This document shows, one piece after another, positions 17,494 to 25,125 of a DNA stretch of 64,000 nt. The notes below the pieces were generated by a model. The model was not told the DNA's origin, ran no database searches, and worked only from the letters and a program-made list of their open reading frames with translations. Source of the DNA: Bacteroidetes bacterium 43-16 (GTDB lineage Bacteria; Bacteroidota; Bacteroidia; Chitinophagales; Chitinophagaceae); assembly GCA_001897525.1 (NCBI GenBank), contig MKTB01000005.1:62001-126000 (forward strand), written 5' to 3'. The stretch's first letter is position 1. Every line of letters starts with the position of its first letter. Made by a program: the position numbers and the translations under genes.

Positions 17494-17895
17494 ATGAATA
17501 AAAGCATAAAAAGATTATTATTGATAGCGGCACTTACCGTGCCTGTAGTGATTATTGGAAACAGCGTATATGCGCAGACAAAAAATGCAAGCAAAGACCA
17601 GGACCCTGATCCTGAATTTATAGGCGGGAAACCCGAACTGCAACGCTACCTGGATGCTAACCTGAAATACCCGGCCAAAGCAAAGGAAGCGAAGAAAGAG
17701 GGAATCGTATATGTATCTTTTACGGTAAATGAGCAGGGAAAGATCACCAGCCCCAAGATCGTAAGGAGCATAGGTATGGGTTGTGATGAAGAGGCACTGA
17801 GACTGGTGGAAGAAATGCCCAACTGGAAACCCGGCAAAGAAGATGGTGTCGTGAAAGCGCTGCCGGTAGTGATACCGATCGCCTTCAGGTTATAA
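17494..17895 (+). CDS. Small periplasmic TonB C-terminal-domain protein
   Basis: A 133-residue exported protein with a signal peptide (about residues 1-28, ending VYAQ) and a TonB/Gram_neg_TonB domain: FIGGKPELQRYLDANLKYPAKAKE, GIVYVSFTVNEQGKITSPKIVRS, CDEEALRLVEEMPNWKPG. It lacks the long Pro-rich spacer and permanent membrane anchor of a full TonB, so it is a minimal member; such proteins are common in Bacteroidota. It starts 23 bases after ade on the same strand and ends at a strong terminator. Confidence 0.85.
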   Translation: MNKSIKRLLLIAALTVPVVIIGNSVYAQTKNASKDQDPDPEFIGGKPELQRYLDANLKYPAKAKEAKKEGIVYVSFTVNEQGKITSPKIVRSIGMGCDEEALRLVEEMPNWKPGKEDGVVKALPVVIPIAFRL

Positions 17896-17899
17896 AATA

Positions 17900-17926
17900 A
17901 AAAAAGGAGCTTAACGCTCCTTTTTT
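17900..17926. terminator. Bidirectional terminator
   Basis: 11-base stem (AAAAAAGGAGC) with TTAAC loop between converging TonB-domain and nitroreductase genes. Confidence 0.85.
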
Positions 17927-17934
17927 GTTTTCCA

Positions 17935-18564
17935 TTACTTGTAAATAAAGAATTTGTCTTCGGGAGTTCTCACCTTTTTCATATTCACCAGCCAGTCATT
18001 CTCCGCATTTCTATAACCCAATGCCAGGATGGTAGCGCTTTTCAAACCCAATGCAGGTAAGCCCAGCAACTCATCCAGCTGCTCTTTATTAAAGCCTTCC
18101 ATGGGTGTGGCATCTACCTGTTGCTCTGCTGCAGCCGCTGTAGCTATACCAAAGCTGATATAAGCCTGCTTGGCCGCATGGGCTTCTTGCTGCTCTGCCG
18201 TCATGCCGGCAAACATACCTAAAAGCATGGTCCTGTAGTCATCCGTAGCAGAAGAAGGCAAACCCCTTTCCTGGTTACTGTGCTCAAATACCGCATTCAC
18301 GCGCTCCTCGGTATATTTATCCCAGGCTGCGAAGATCAGCAGGTGAGAGCCATCCACGATCTGCGGCTGGTTAAAAGCGATCGGCTGTATCTTAGCCTTT
18401 AATTCAGGATCTGATACCACGATCACTTTATAAGGTTGCAAACCGGAAGAACTTGGTGCCAGGTGCACTGCTTCCAGGATATAATCAATTTTGTCCTGCG
18501 GCACTACCGCCCCGTTCATTGATTTGGTGGCATAACGCCATTTTAAATTTTCTACTAAATTCAT
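17935..18564 (-). CDS. Nitroreductase family NAD(P)H oxidoreductase
   Basis: FMN-dependent oxidoreductase of the NfsB-like class, 209 aa, reducing nitro compounds or quinones; the physiological substrate is unknown. Seen: N-terminal RYATKSMNG (FMN-phosphate binding RRSxR/K type), HLAPSSSGLQPYKVIVV near residue 35, GIATAAAAEQQVDATPMEGF near residue 145, and the C-terminal LALGYR. It diverges from an HxlR-type regulator, a pairing typical of redox- or aldehyde-stress circuits, and has palindromes in the shared promoter region that suggest control by that regulator. Confidence 0.9.
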   Translation of the reverse strand: MNLVENLKWRYATKSMNGAVVPQDKIDYILEAVHLAPSSSGLQPYKVIVVSDPELKAKIQPIAFNQPQIVDGSHLLIFAAWDKYTEERVNAVFEHSNQERGLPSSATDDYRTMLLGMFAGMTAEQQEAHAAKQAYISFGIATAAAAEQQVDATPMEGFNKEQLDELLGLPALGLKSATILALGYRNAENDWLVNMKKVRTPEDKFFIYK

Positions 18565-18595
18565 ATTTTTTCCTGATTTTTATGGAACCGAAAGG

Positions 18596-18603
18596 CAAAT
18601 ATA
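18596..18603 (-). promoter_or_regulatory. -7 promoter box of the nitroreductase gene
   Basis: Minus-strand TATATTTG matches the consensus, 31 bases before the start codon. Confidence 0.65.
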
Positions 18604-18612
18604 GGGCACAGG

Positions 18613-18627
18613 GTATATAAAATATAC
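18613..18627. promoter_or_regulatory. Putative operator, nitroreductase side
   Basis: GTATAT-AAA-ATATAC, a perfect 6-base inverted repeat about 10 bases upstream of the nitroreductase -7 box. It resembles the second palindrome at 18647-18664. Confidence 0.5.
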
Positions 18628-18646
18628 TTGCTAACAAAAATATATT

Positions 18647-18664
18647 ACTATACTTTTGTATAGT
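18647..18664. promoter_or_regulatory. Putative HxlR-family operator overlapping the regulator promoter
   Basis: ACTATAC-TTTT-GTATAGT, a perfect 7-base inverted repeat. It contains the consensus -7 box TACTTTTG (18651-18658) of the HxlR-type gene, so a bound dimer would block transcription; autoregulation is inferred. Confidence 0.65.
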
Positions 18665-18684
18665 GACCTCCTAAAAGAAACAAA

Positions 18685-19056
18685 ATGAGTACTAAAGATA
18701 AATATCATTCTCTCAAAAAATGTTCTAAAGCCTATGCTTTGGCCATTAATGATACGGTAAATGTCATCAGTGGTAAATGGAAATTATCCATCATCGGCGC
18801 TTTATCCTGCGGTAATAAAAGATTTACAGAGATACAGCACAGCATTGAGTCCATCACCCCAAGGATGCTGTCCAAGGAATTAAAGGAACTGGAGCTCAAT
18901 GGTATGATCTCCCGGAATATATTCAATACAAAGCCCGTTACGATTGAGTATAGCCTGACGGAATCGGGTAAAAGATTTGATAAAGTATTAGAAGAAATGA
19001 TCACCTGGGGCCTGGCACATCGCAAGGCTAATCTAAACTCCCTGGTCCACAATTAA
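18685..19056 (+). CDS. HxlR family winged-helix transcriptional regulator
   Basis: A 123-residue DNA-binding protein. The HxlR domain covers about residues 18-105: ISGKWKLSIIGALSCGNKRFTEIQHSI, then the recognition-helix region SITPRMLSKELKELELNGMISR and the wing TKPVTIEYSLTESGK. Two cysteines (Cys12 and Cys38) could sense thiol-reactive compounds, as known for some family members. It is divergent from the nitroreductase and followed after 9 bases by the patatin gene, so the two may be co-transcribed. Confidence 0.9.
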   Translation: MSTKDKYHSLKKCSKAYALAINDTVNVISGKWKLSIIGALSCGNKRFTEIQHSIESITPRMLSKELKELELNGMISRNIFNTKPVTIEYSLTESGKRFDKVLEEMITWGLAHRKANLNSLVHN

Positions 19057-19065
19057 TATCTGCTG

Positions 19066-19845
19066 ATGTCTGAACAAAAAGAAAAGATCGGCTTATGCCT
19101 CTCGGGCGGCGGCTTAAGGGCTATTGCGCATATCGGTATCCTGAAGGCAATGGAAGAACTGCAGATAAGGCCTGCAGCAATCAGCGGAACGAGTGCGGGC
19201 GCTATAATAGGTACCCTGTTTGCCTATGGTTACAGTGCAGATGAATTAATGACAATCGTAGGTAAGGAATCTTTCTTCACCCGGAAAAGCTTCCGGTTGC
19301 AGTCTTCCGGTATCTTCAATACCCGCTTCCTCACGGATATCTACAGTAAATACATCCCGGAGAATGATTTCAGCGCGCTGAAGATCCCCATGACCATTGC
19401 CGCTACGGACATCAACCTGGGCAAAGAGGTATTTTTCTCAAAAGGAGAACTGTACAAGCCGCTATTGGCTACTGCCAGTATTCCTTTTATCTTTCCACCG
19501 ACACTCATAGATAGCCATATTTTTTGTGATGGCGGCCTGTTGAACAACCTGCCTGTCGAACCTCTGCTCGGGGAAAATCATTTTATCATTGCGGCCCATG
19601 TAAATGCCGTAAGCCCCGTAAGCGAAGAGGAATGCAAAAAAATGTCCGCCAAAGCCATGGCGGAACGATTATTTTACCTGGGTATGGCCAATCATGTCAA
19701 CCAGAAAAGAAAAGACTGCAACATTTTCATTGAACCTTCCAACCTGGTCCGCTACAGCATGTTTGACAAGAAAAATGCGCAACAGCTGTTTGACCTGGGT
19801 TATGAAGCCGCAATAAATGCATTACAGTCTTTAGAGCAACAATAA
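19066..19845 (+). CDS. Patatin-like phospholipase family protein
   Basis: Predicted serine acyl hydrolase of the RssA/patatin group, 259 aa. All patatin signatures are present: oxyanion-hole SGGGLRAIAHIG near residue 13, nucleophile elbow GTSAGA (Ser about residue 43), and the catalytic DGG (FCDGGLLNNLPVEP) near residue 155. No signal peptide or barrel is present, so it is cytosolic or peripherally membrane-bound. It follows the HxlR gene by 9 bases and converges with kynU, separated by only 2 bases. Confidence 0.88.
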   Translation: MSEQKEKIGLCLSGGGLRAIAHIGILKAMEELQIRPAAISGTSAGAIIGTLFAYGYSADELMTIVGKESFFTRKSFRLQSSGIFNTRFLTDIYSKYIPENDFSALKIPMTIAATDINLGKEVFFSKGELYKPLLATASIPFIFPPTLIDSHIFCDGGLLNNLPVEPLLGENHFIIAAHVNAVSPVSEEECKKMSAKAMAERLFYLGMANHVNQKRKDCNIFIEPSNLVRYSMFDKKNAQQLFDLGYEAAINALQSLEQQ

Positions 19846-19847
19846 TT

Positions 19848-21113
19848 TTATTGGAAGTTTTTCAGTATTTCATAAAAACGATATACATCTTCATAGGAAT
19901 TATACATAGGAACAGGTGCTACACGGATCACATTAGGTTCTCTCCAGTCGGCTATGACCCCGTTCTCTTCCAGGAAATCAAACACTTCCCTGCCCCGCTC
20001 TGCAAACAGCATAGACAGCTGGGCCCCGCGCCTGTGTGGCTCGGAAGGGGTGATAATTTCAAATTTGAGATGGTCTAATTGTTGTACTAAAAACGATAAG
20101 TAGGCCGTAAGCTTCAGGCTTTTCTCCCGGAGCTTTTGCATCGTAAGCTTATCAAAAATATCGAGGGAAGCCTTATGCGCCACCATATTAAATACGGGTG
20201 CATTACTCATTTGCCAGCTCGCCGCGCCTTTGGCAGGTACAAAGCCTTTACGCATTTTGAACCGGGTACTTTCTTCATTGCCCCACCAACCGGCCAGCCT
20301 CAGGGTTTCCGGGTTATCGCCATGCTTTTCATGTACAAAGGCACCTCCGACACCGCCGGGACCTGAGTTCAGGTATTTATAAGAGCACCAGCAGGCAAAA
20401 TCAACCTCCCAGTCGTGCAACTGCAGGGGCACATTGCCCATAGCATGCGCCAGGTCAAAGCCACATATTGCACCCACTTCATGGGCTACTTTCGTGATCG
20501 AGGCCATATCATACAGCTGACCGGTATAATAGTTGACCCCACCGATAAGTACGCAAGCCAGGCTATCTCCCGCTTCGCGGATGGCCTGCAGGATGTCTTC
20601 ATCTTCCAGGGTATGTGCATTACCCTTAGGACTTAATTCTATAATTGCCGTTTCCGGGTCAAAGCCATGCATCTTCACCTGGGTCTCGATCGCATATTGA
20701 TCAGATGGGAAGGCTCCTGCTTCCATGATGATCTTGTAACGCGCCTGGGTAGGGCGATAAAAAGAGATCAGCAGTAAATGCAGGTTGACGGTAAGGGTAT
20801 TCATGGCCACCACTTCTGAAGGCTTAGCCCCTACGATCCTGGCTAAAGAGTCGCTGAACTGGTTGTGGTAATACATCCAGGGGCTTTGTGCCCTGAAGTG
20901 GCCTTCCACACCATGTGCGGCCCAGTCGTCCAGCTCTTTCTGGAAAAGGTAAGCAGCACTTTTAGGCTGCAGGCCCAGGGAATTGCCACAGAAGTAATAA
21001 ACGTCTTTGCCTTCATGCTGCGGGAAATGGAAACGCTCCCGGAAGCTGTGAAGGATATCTAAATCATCTTGTGAACTTGCGTATTCTAAAGTAGCTTCGA
21101 ATGGATGCTGCAT
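19848..21113 (-). CDS. kynU: Kynureninase
   Basis: PLP enzyme cleaving kynurenine to anthranilate (or 3-hydroxykynurenine to 3-hydroxyanthranilate) and alanine in tryptophan catabolism or NAD synthesis. The 421-residue product shows YFCGNSLGLQPK near residue 40, FPSDQYAIE near residue 135, GFDLAHAMGNVPLQLHDWEVDFA near residue 218 and the PLP-lysine region CWCSYKYLNSGPGG near residue 245. No other kynurenine-pathway genes are adjacent. It starts 34 bases after lspA ends, so the two are probably co-transcribed. Confidence 0.95.
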   Translation of the reverse strand: MQHPFEATLEYASSQDDLDILHSFRERFHFPQHEGKDVYYFCGNSLGLQPKSAAYLFQKELDDWAAHGVEGHFRAQSPWMYYHNQFSDSLARIVGAKPSEVVAMNTLTVNLHLLLISFYRPTQARYKIIMEAGAFPSDQYAIETQVKMHGFDPETAIIELSPKGNAHTLEDEDILQAIREAGDSLACVLIGGVNYYTGQLYDMASITKVAHEVGAICGFDLAHAMGNVPLQLHDWEVDFACWCSYKYLNSGPGGVGGAFVHEKHGDNPETLRLAGWWGNEESTRFKMRKGFVPAKGAASWQMSNAPVFNMVAHKASLDIFDKLTMQKLREKSLKLTAYLSFLVQQLDHLKFEIITPSEPHRRGAQLSMLFAERGREVFDFLEENGVIADWREPNVIRVAPVPMYNSYEDVYRFYEILKNFQ

Positions 21114-21147
21114 AAATATCTTGGGTTGATTAAACGTAAAAATTAAA

Positions 21148-21846
21148 TCAGGATACGGAGGATTCTTCCGTTTTTTTAGCGGCTTTTTCCGCTTCCATTT
21201 TACTGAGAAAAGGTTTCAACAATTTTTTCTGAAAGACCAGTAAGGTGATAATGCCGGTCGAGATCGCGGCATCTGCAAAGTTAAAAATAGGGTCAAAAAA
21301 TGTAAGGCGATTCCCTCCCACAAAAGGCATCCAGGAAGGCCAGGTCGTATCTACCATCGGGAAGTAGAACATATCTACTACAGAGCCATGCAATACGCCT
21401 GAATAGCCCTTACCGGGTGTGAACTTTGCCAGGCCCATATAACTTACATAATCGTTCATGGCAGCATTATAAGCCAGGCCTTTGTCAAATACAAGTCCGT
21501 AAAATAAACTATCGATCAGGTTACCGGCAGCTCCGGCAAGGATGAGCGCGGCGCAGATTTTAGCACCCGTGCCCAGGCCTTTAGCCACCAGCTGTTTTAA
21601 CCAGAAAAAGCCAAAACCTACCGCACATAAGCGGAAAACCGTCAGTATGGTCTTACCCATAGTGGAATCCATGATCTTCATACCGAAGGCCATCCCGGAG
21701 TTTTCAATAAAATAAAGCTGAAACCATTTCTGGCCAAATACATAAACACTTTCGCCGTATTCAAAGTTTAACTTGATATACATTTTGATGAACTGGTCTA
21801 TCAATATGATCAACACGACCAGACCTATAATATGTTTGTATTTCAT
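21148..21846 (-). CDS. lspA: Lipoprotein signal peptidase (signal peptidase II)
   Basis: Inner-membrane aspartyl protease that removes signal peptides from diacylglyceryl-modified prolipoproteins. At 232 aa it is longer than the E. coli enzyme because of a periplasmic insertion, typical of Bacteroidota. The catalytic aspartates are in GNLIDSLF (about residue 112) and FNFADAAIS (about residue 187); the ENSGMAFG and VVDMFYFP motifs are also clear. Four membrane helices and a charged C-terminal tail are visible. Several lipoproteins in this window are its predicted substrates. Confidence 0.94.
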   Translation of the reverse strand: MKYKHIIGLVVLIILIDQFIKMYIKLNFEYGESVYVFGQKWFQLYFIENSGMAFGMKIMDSTMGKTILTVFRLCAVGFGFFWLKQLVAKGLGTGAKICAALILAGAAGNLIDSLFYGLVFDKGLAYNAAMNDYVSYMGLAKFTPGKGYSGVLHGSVVDMFYFPMVDTTWPSWMPFVGGNRLTFFDPIFNFADAAISTGIITLLVFQKKLLKPFLSKMEAEKAAKKTEESSVS

Positions 21847-21868
21847 TCTATACTAATAATTTTAATCT

Positions 21869-21889
21869 GCAAGCCTGTACCCGGCTTGC
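21869..21889 (-). other. Small hairpin in the lspA leader
   Basis: 7-base stem GCAAGCC/GGCTTGC with a 7-base loop, between the lspA promoter box and its start codon. It has no U-run. Function unknown. Confidence 0.4.
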
Positions 21890-21899
21890 ATAAACCCGA

Positions 21900-21907
21900 C
21901 AAAAATA
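21900..21907 (-). promoter_or_regulatory. -7 promoter box of lspA-kynU
   Basis: Minus-strand TATTTTTG matches the consensus, 54 bases before the lspA ATG. Confidence 0.6.
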
Positions 21908-21945
21908 GTCAATCGCTGCCGATAAGCCAAGCCCTAAAAATAATA

Positions 21946-21972
21946 AAAGCGGCTTGTACAAAAAGCCGCTTT
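21946..21972 (-). terminator. Terminator after the TPR protein gene
   Basis: Stem AAAGCGGCTT/AAGCCGCTTT with a 7-base loop, 23 bases beyond the stop codon at 21995; the minus-strand tail is TTATTATT. Confidence 0.7.
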
Positions 21973-21994
21973 AAAATAGTGTATTCCCGGATGC

Positions 21995-22648
21995 TTAGCC
22001 CGGTATACGCGAAATCTGTTTGTTCATTTCTTTCAGTTGGTCCAGTACCTCCTGGTTGGTAGGTTTGGCTGCTTTAGCCTTGGCAAAATAGAATTTACAT
22101 CCCCTGTAATCCCTGCGTTGAGCACTGATAGAAGACAGTTGCATATAGGCTCTTGCGGTGGTATCTGCATCCGGAAGACCGATCTTTACTGCTTCGCGCA
22201 ATTTCTCATAAGAATCTTTTAAATTTCCTTTCTGGGCAGAGATAAATCCTAATTGCAATAAAGCCATACCCCTGGAATCCTTATCTGTATTACCGGCTTC
22301 CAACCCTTTTTTCAGGTCTTCTTCTGCCTTGTCCAGGTCATTGTTCATGGTAGACAGGTTAGCTTTCAACATATAAAAACCAGATCTTACCTGGGCAAAT
22401 AACCATTCTGGTTTCTTAACGGAATTAATTAAGCGTTGCGCTTCCTCAACATCACCGTTTTCAATGTAACGTGGCAAAATGGTCATTGGTCCTATTAAAA
22501 AATGGGCTACTACCATGATGATACCGATCAAAATAGGCAACCATCCAAGCCACCAGGTAACCTGGATACCCAAAAAGATGCCCAATCCAACCATCAAAAC
22601 ACTTAACCAAAGTCTGTTAAGTACAATAAATCTGCGCAATGCGAACAT
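21995..22648 (-). CDS. Membrane-anchored tetratricopeptide-repeat protein
   Basis: A 217-residue protein. Two adjacent membrane segments (LWLSVLMVGLGIFLGIQVTWW and LPILIGIIMVVAHFLIG) are followed by TPR-like helices: DVEEAQRLINSVKKPEWLFAQVRSGFYMLKANLSTMNNDLDKAEEDLKK..., DSRGMALLQLGFISAQKGNLKDSYEKL, ARAYMQLSSISAQRRDYRG. The frame is open up to 22714, but a consensus -7 box inside that extension places the start at 22648. A protein-protein scaffold facing the cytosol is inferred; the partner is unknown. Confidence 0.75.
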   Translation of the reverse strand: MFALRRFIVLNRLWLSVLMVGLGIFLGIQVTWWLGWLPILIGIIMVVAHFLIGPMTILPRYIENGDVEEAQRLINSVKKPEWLFAQVRSGFYMLKANLSTMNNDLDKAEEDLKKGLEAGNTDKDSRGMALLQLGFISAQKGNLKDSYEKLREAVKIGLPDADTTARAYMQLSSISAQRRDYRGCKFYFAKAKAAKPTNQEVLDQLKEMNKQISRIPG

Positions 22649-22668
22649 AAATACGATTTTTCGAGCCG

Positions 22669-22676
22669 CAAAGGTA
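22669..22676 (-). promoter_or_regulatory. -7 promoter box deciding the TPR gene start
   Basis: Minus-strand TACCTTTG matches TAnnTTTG and lies 20 bases before the ATG at 22648, inside the longer possible reading frame. Confidence 0.7.
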
Positions 22677-22848
22677 AGCTTTTTTCCAGTCTTCTCATAT
22701 TCCTGCGACCACAATCCGCAAAAGGAATTTATTGATTTGTTAATATCTAAGTAATTAGTTGATTTTGATCCTAAAACAATGCATATTTGTTAAGCGGAAC
22801 TTCTAAGTAAGTGAGGCTATCTTTTAACGAAACAAAAAAACAAAAGAA

Positions 22849-23076
22849 ATGAAAAGGATCATCACAGTATTTGCCGGCTTAAGCCTGGCAGTAGGAGCGA
22901 CGGTCGCAGGGACCTCGTGTAACAAAGAACAAGACTGGAATTGTAAATGTACGGTAAACGGTAATGAGACCACAACCGTGATCAAGGACAAAACCAGGAA
23001 AGAAGCGAAAGCTGAATGTGATAAATCAGGTAGTGTTTTAGGCGTTCAGTATGATTGCGACCTGCAGTTATTTTAA
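22849..23076 (+). CDS. Small cysteine-containing lipoprotein
   Basis: A 75-residue protein with a lipoprotein signal peptide (lipobox GTSC, Cys about residue 24). The mature part of about 50 residues has four further cysteines (WNCKC, AECDKS, YDCDL) and a WNCKCTVNG... start that could form a compact disulfide-bonded domain. Function is not recognised. A near-consensus box (CATATTTG, 22782-22789) lies upstream and a strong terminator downstream, supporting expression as a single gene. Confidence 0.7.
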   Translation: MKRIITVFAGLSLAVGATVAGTSCNKEQDWNCKCTVNGNETTTVIKDKTRKEAKAECDKSGSVLGVQYDCDLQLF

Positions 23077-23097
23077 TCTATAAAGCAGGAATATCAG

Positions 23098-23126
23098 AAG
23101 AGGAGTTGCCATGTGCAACTCCTCTT
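23098..23126. terminator. Bidirectional terminator
   Basis: Perfect 12-base stem (AAGAGGAGTTGC) with CATGT loop followed by TTTT; between the small lipoprotein gene and the converging DUF3810 gene. Confidence 0.85.
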
Positions 23127-23128
23127 TT

Positions 23129-24205
23129 TTAATAGTACAGGCTGATCTGGGGTTCCTGGGCATTTTCCCATAAATAGACCAGCCTCGATATATCTGAATA
23201 GCTTTTCAGCCCTTTCTTTTGCCCCTGTGATTGCAGCATCCAGTTATAGATCGCCAGGGCTGTGCCTTTAAAAACACTTTTATATTTCCCTCTCATCTCT
23301 TCCAATTCGGCCATATCTTTCCGCACTTCGGGTCTAAGCAGGTCCAGCTTTTGCGCAGCCATAAGGGAGTCTTTACGGGAAAGTTCGCGGTTGGCATATA
23401 AAAGAAGGTTAAAGTAAGCTGAGTATTTCAGGCTCTGGTGCCCGCTTTTCACACACATGACATAAGCCATAAAATTGGCCTCCCCTTCTGCTGCCACACC
23501 CGTCTGGTGCGCCATTTCATGCGCCAGCACAAATCCCCACATAAATACAGGCAGTGACTTTGCAAACTGGGCCTCCCCGGTCAAAGGATTATAATAGCCT
23601 TGTATACCTATATAATACATAGAGCTGCCAAACAGGCTGGGCTTCACTTTCAGCTCAGGGACCCTATTTCCCCAATAGTTTTCATAAGCATGCTTCACCA
23701 GTGTATTGGTTTCCTGCAGACCCAAGCTATGGTCATAGTCCGGCAGTATGTTCAGGGAGCTGATCAGGGTATCGTTCAATGCCGCCAGTTGATCTATACT
23801 CCAGGCGGTGTCGGTAGTCGGTTGCCAGATCTTATGCCGCGCATAATTTGCCCCCCAACTGTAGAAGTAAAGCAGGTAGACCACAGACAGCGATACTACA
23901 CTTCTTAACAGCAGGTCGCGCAGTTGCCGCTTTTTACGTTTCCATTGCAGCAGGTAACTGATCAATCTTATGATTGTAAAGAGTAAAACAAGAAAAAGCA
24001 AGCTATATAGAATATCTCCTACACTAAAGGGAATCACATTAAGTATCCATGATCTTAATTGCTGATAGGGTAAAAAGCAATAACGCTCGTAAATACTAAA
24101 GATGGTGCTGTTTTTAAAAAAGAAACTCAGTAACAGTAAAAGTGCCAGCAGGATAAGCAGTGCAGTCCTCCACTTTGAACGAAAGAAAATATTCATATAT
24201 CTCAC
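23129..24205 (-). CDS. DUF3810 family putative membrane metalloprotease
   Basis: A 358-residue membrane protein with three hydrophobic segments in the first 120 residues (LLILLALLLLLSFFF; GDILYSLLFLVLLFTIIRLI; VVSLSVVYLLYFYSW) and a soluble domain with the zincin motif HEMAHQ and a downstream EGEANFMAYV, consistent with an HExxH...E metallopeptidase. The first-choice start is the ATG at 24205; a second in-frame ATG is 3 residues on. Proteolytic activity is inferred from the motif; the substrate is unknown. The rnpB 3' end lies 62 bases upstream. Confidence 0.82.
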   Translation of the reverse strand: MRYMNIFFRSKWRTALLILLALLLLLSFFFKNSTIFSIYERYCFLPYQQLRSWILNVIPFSVGDILYSLLFLVLLFTIIRLISYLLQWKRKKRQLRDLLLRSVVSLSVVYLLYFYSWGANYARHKIWQPTTDTAWSIDQLAALNDTLISSLNILPDYDHSLGLQETNTLVKHAYENYWGNRVPELKVKPSLFGSSMYYIGIQGYYNPLTGEAQFAKSLPVFMWGFVLAHEMAHQTGVAAEGEANFMAYVMCVKSGHQSLKYSAYFNLLLYANRELSRKDSLMAAQKLDLLRPEVRKDMAELEEMRGKYKSVFKGTALAIYNWMLQSQGQKKGLKSYSDISRLVYLWENAQEPQISLYY

Positions 24206-24267
24206 TAAATTAAATGATCTGGATGAATATTTAAAGGCTTAACAAATATTTGATACAAAAAATAAAA

Positions 24268-24634
24268 ACACAAACCCTGTAAGCCGGATTCTGTATGCAC
24301 CCGGGGGTGCATCGCTATCATTTATCTACGCTTTACATCACTATAAAACTGCATCTGCCTACCCGCAAGCATCGGACGTGCAGCCCTCGATCGCTTGCCT
24401 ATTGGGCATTTCAGCACGCAAGGTTTACCCATAACTATAGTTACCTATAACTATCGTGCGCTCTTACCGCACATTTTCACCCTTACCCTTCGACAAGCTC
24501 AGGGCGGTCATTTTCTGTGGCACTTGCTGTCTTTCCAGGAGGAAATCCCACCCGTTAGGTGGTGCGTTGCACTATGCTGTCCGGACTTTCCTCTTTCTCA
24601 CCAATGGTGAAACAGCGATAGCGCGGGTTTGTGT
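24268..24634 (-). ncRNA. rnpB: RNase P RNA, bacterial type A
   Basis: RNA catalyst that removes 5' leaders from tRNA precursors. On the minus strand the 5' end pairs with the 3' end through ACACAAACCC/GGGTTTGTGT (helix P1). Conserved core words are present in order: GAGGAAAGTCCGGAC, GGTAAGGGTGAAAATGTGCGGTAAGAGCGCAC split by the usual spacing, TGCGGGTAGGC, and AGAATCCGGCTTACAG. A U-rich tail follows. The consensus box TAACTTTG at 24639-24646 places the transcript start at the predicted 5' end. The P12 arm consists of a dispersed genomic repeat (24486-24504). Confidence 0.96.
24486..24504. repeat. TTCGACAAGCTCAG repeat inside rnpB (P12 arm)
   Basis: CCCTTCGACAAGCTCAGGG, with complementary CCCT/AGGG ends, occupies the place of helix P12 in the RNase P RNA. 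The core TTCGACAAGCTCA also occurs in the MITE-like elements at 25580-25720 and 57131-57256. Confidence 0.75.
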
Positions 24635-24638
24635 GCGG

Positions 24639-24646
24639 CAAAGTTA
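24639..24646 (-). promoter_or_regulatory. -7 promoter box of rnpB
   Basis: Minus-strand TAACTTTG matches the consensus exactly; its downstream edge is 5 bases from the RNA 5' end inferred from P1 pairing. Confidence 0.8.
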
Positions 24647-24846
24647 AGTTTAAATTACGGATTGCCGCTTCAAATAATTGAGGCACACCCCTTGGCGGCA
24701 CATTAACCCGGAACCTGCTTCTTAAAAGATCATTGGGCTTTCCTGTTTCTCTTTTATCCCTATCCAAATGAAAGGCTTTATAGAACAAAAATGTTGCGCG
24801 CCGATTATGAAAATTGCTTAAAAGTTCGTCTATAAGGGAATTAAAT

Positions 24847-24854
24847 TAAATTTG
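24847..24854 (+). promoter_or_regulatory. -7 promoter box giving a leaderless message
   Basis: TAAATTTG is exact and ends only 4 bases before the ATG at 24859, so the transcript should begin at or within a base or two of the start codon. Confidence 0.65.
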
Positions 24855-24858
24855 CAGT

Positions 24859-25119
24859 ATGACAGAGCATCACCCCGAAGATAAAAGCAGGATTTTTGAA
24901 AGTCTTCCGCCTCGCCGCCCCAACCCGATGAAGCGCTTAAGAAAGGTCAGGGAGACAGTAATGGGCTTTTTGTATTTAGCCGTGGCAGGAGCCATGATCT
25001 GGGCTACCAAAACCCGGTACACAGAGTTGTTTACCCCTAATTTTGCTTATGGTTTAGCCGCTGTTTTTATTATTTACGGGCTCTTCCGCCTCTACAGGGC
25101 ATTCATCCAAAAAGACTAG
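24859..25119 (+). CDS. Small membrane protein of unknown function
   Basis: An 86-residue protein with a charged, proline-containing N-terminus (PPRRPNPMKRLRKVRE) and two membrane segments (VMGFLYLAVAGAMIWA, about 34-50; FAYGLAAVFIIYGLFRLYRAF, about 60-80). No family is recognised. It is followed after 6 bases by ybeY, so it is probably the first gene of a two-gene unit. The start is either the leaderless ATG at 24859 or the in-frame ATG at 24928; the promoter box does not exclude the former. Confidence 0.7.
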   Translation: MTEHHPEDKSRIFESLPPRRPNPMKRLRKVRETVMGFLYLAVAGAMIWATKTRYTELFTPNFAYGLAAVFIIYGLFRLYRAFIQKD

Positions 25120-25125
25120 ACATTC

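Noticed and set aside
24555-24788. 77-codon minus-strand open frame overlapping rnpB
   Set aside because: Its second half is the 5' part of RNase P RNA and the exact rnpB promoter box lies inside it; the first half shows no recognisable protein pattern.
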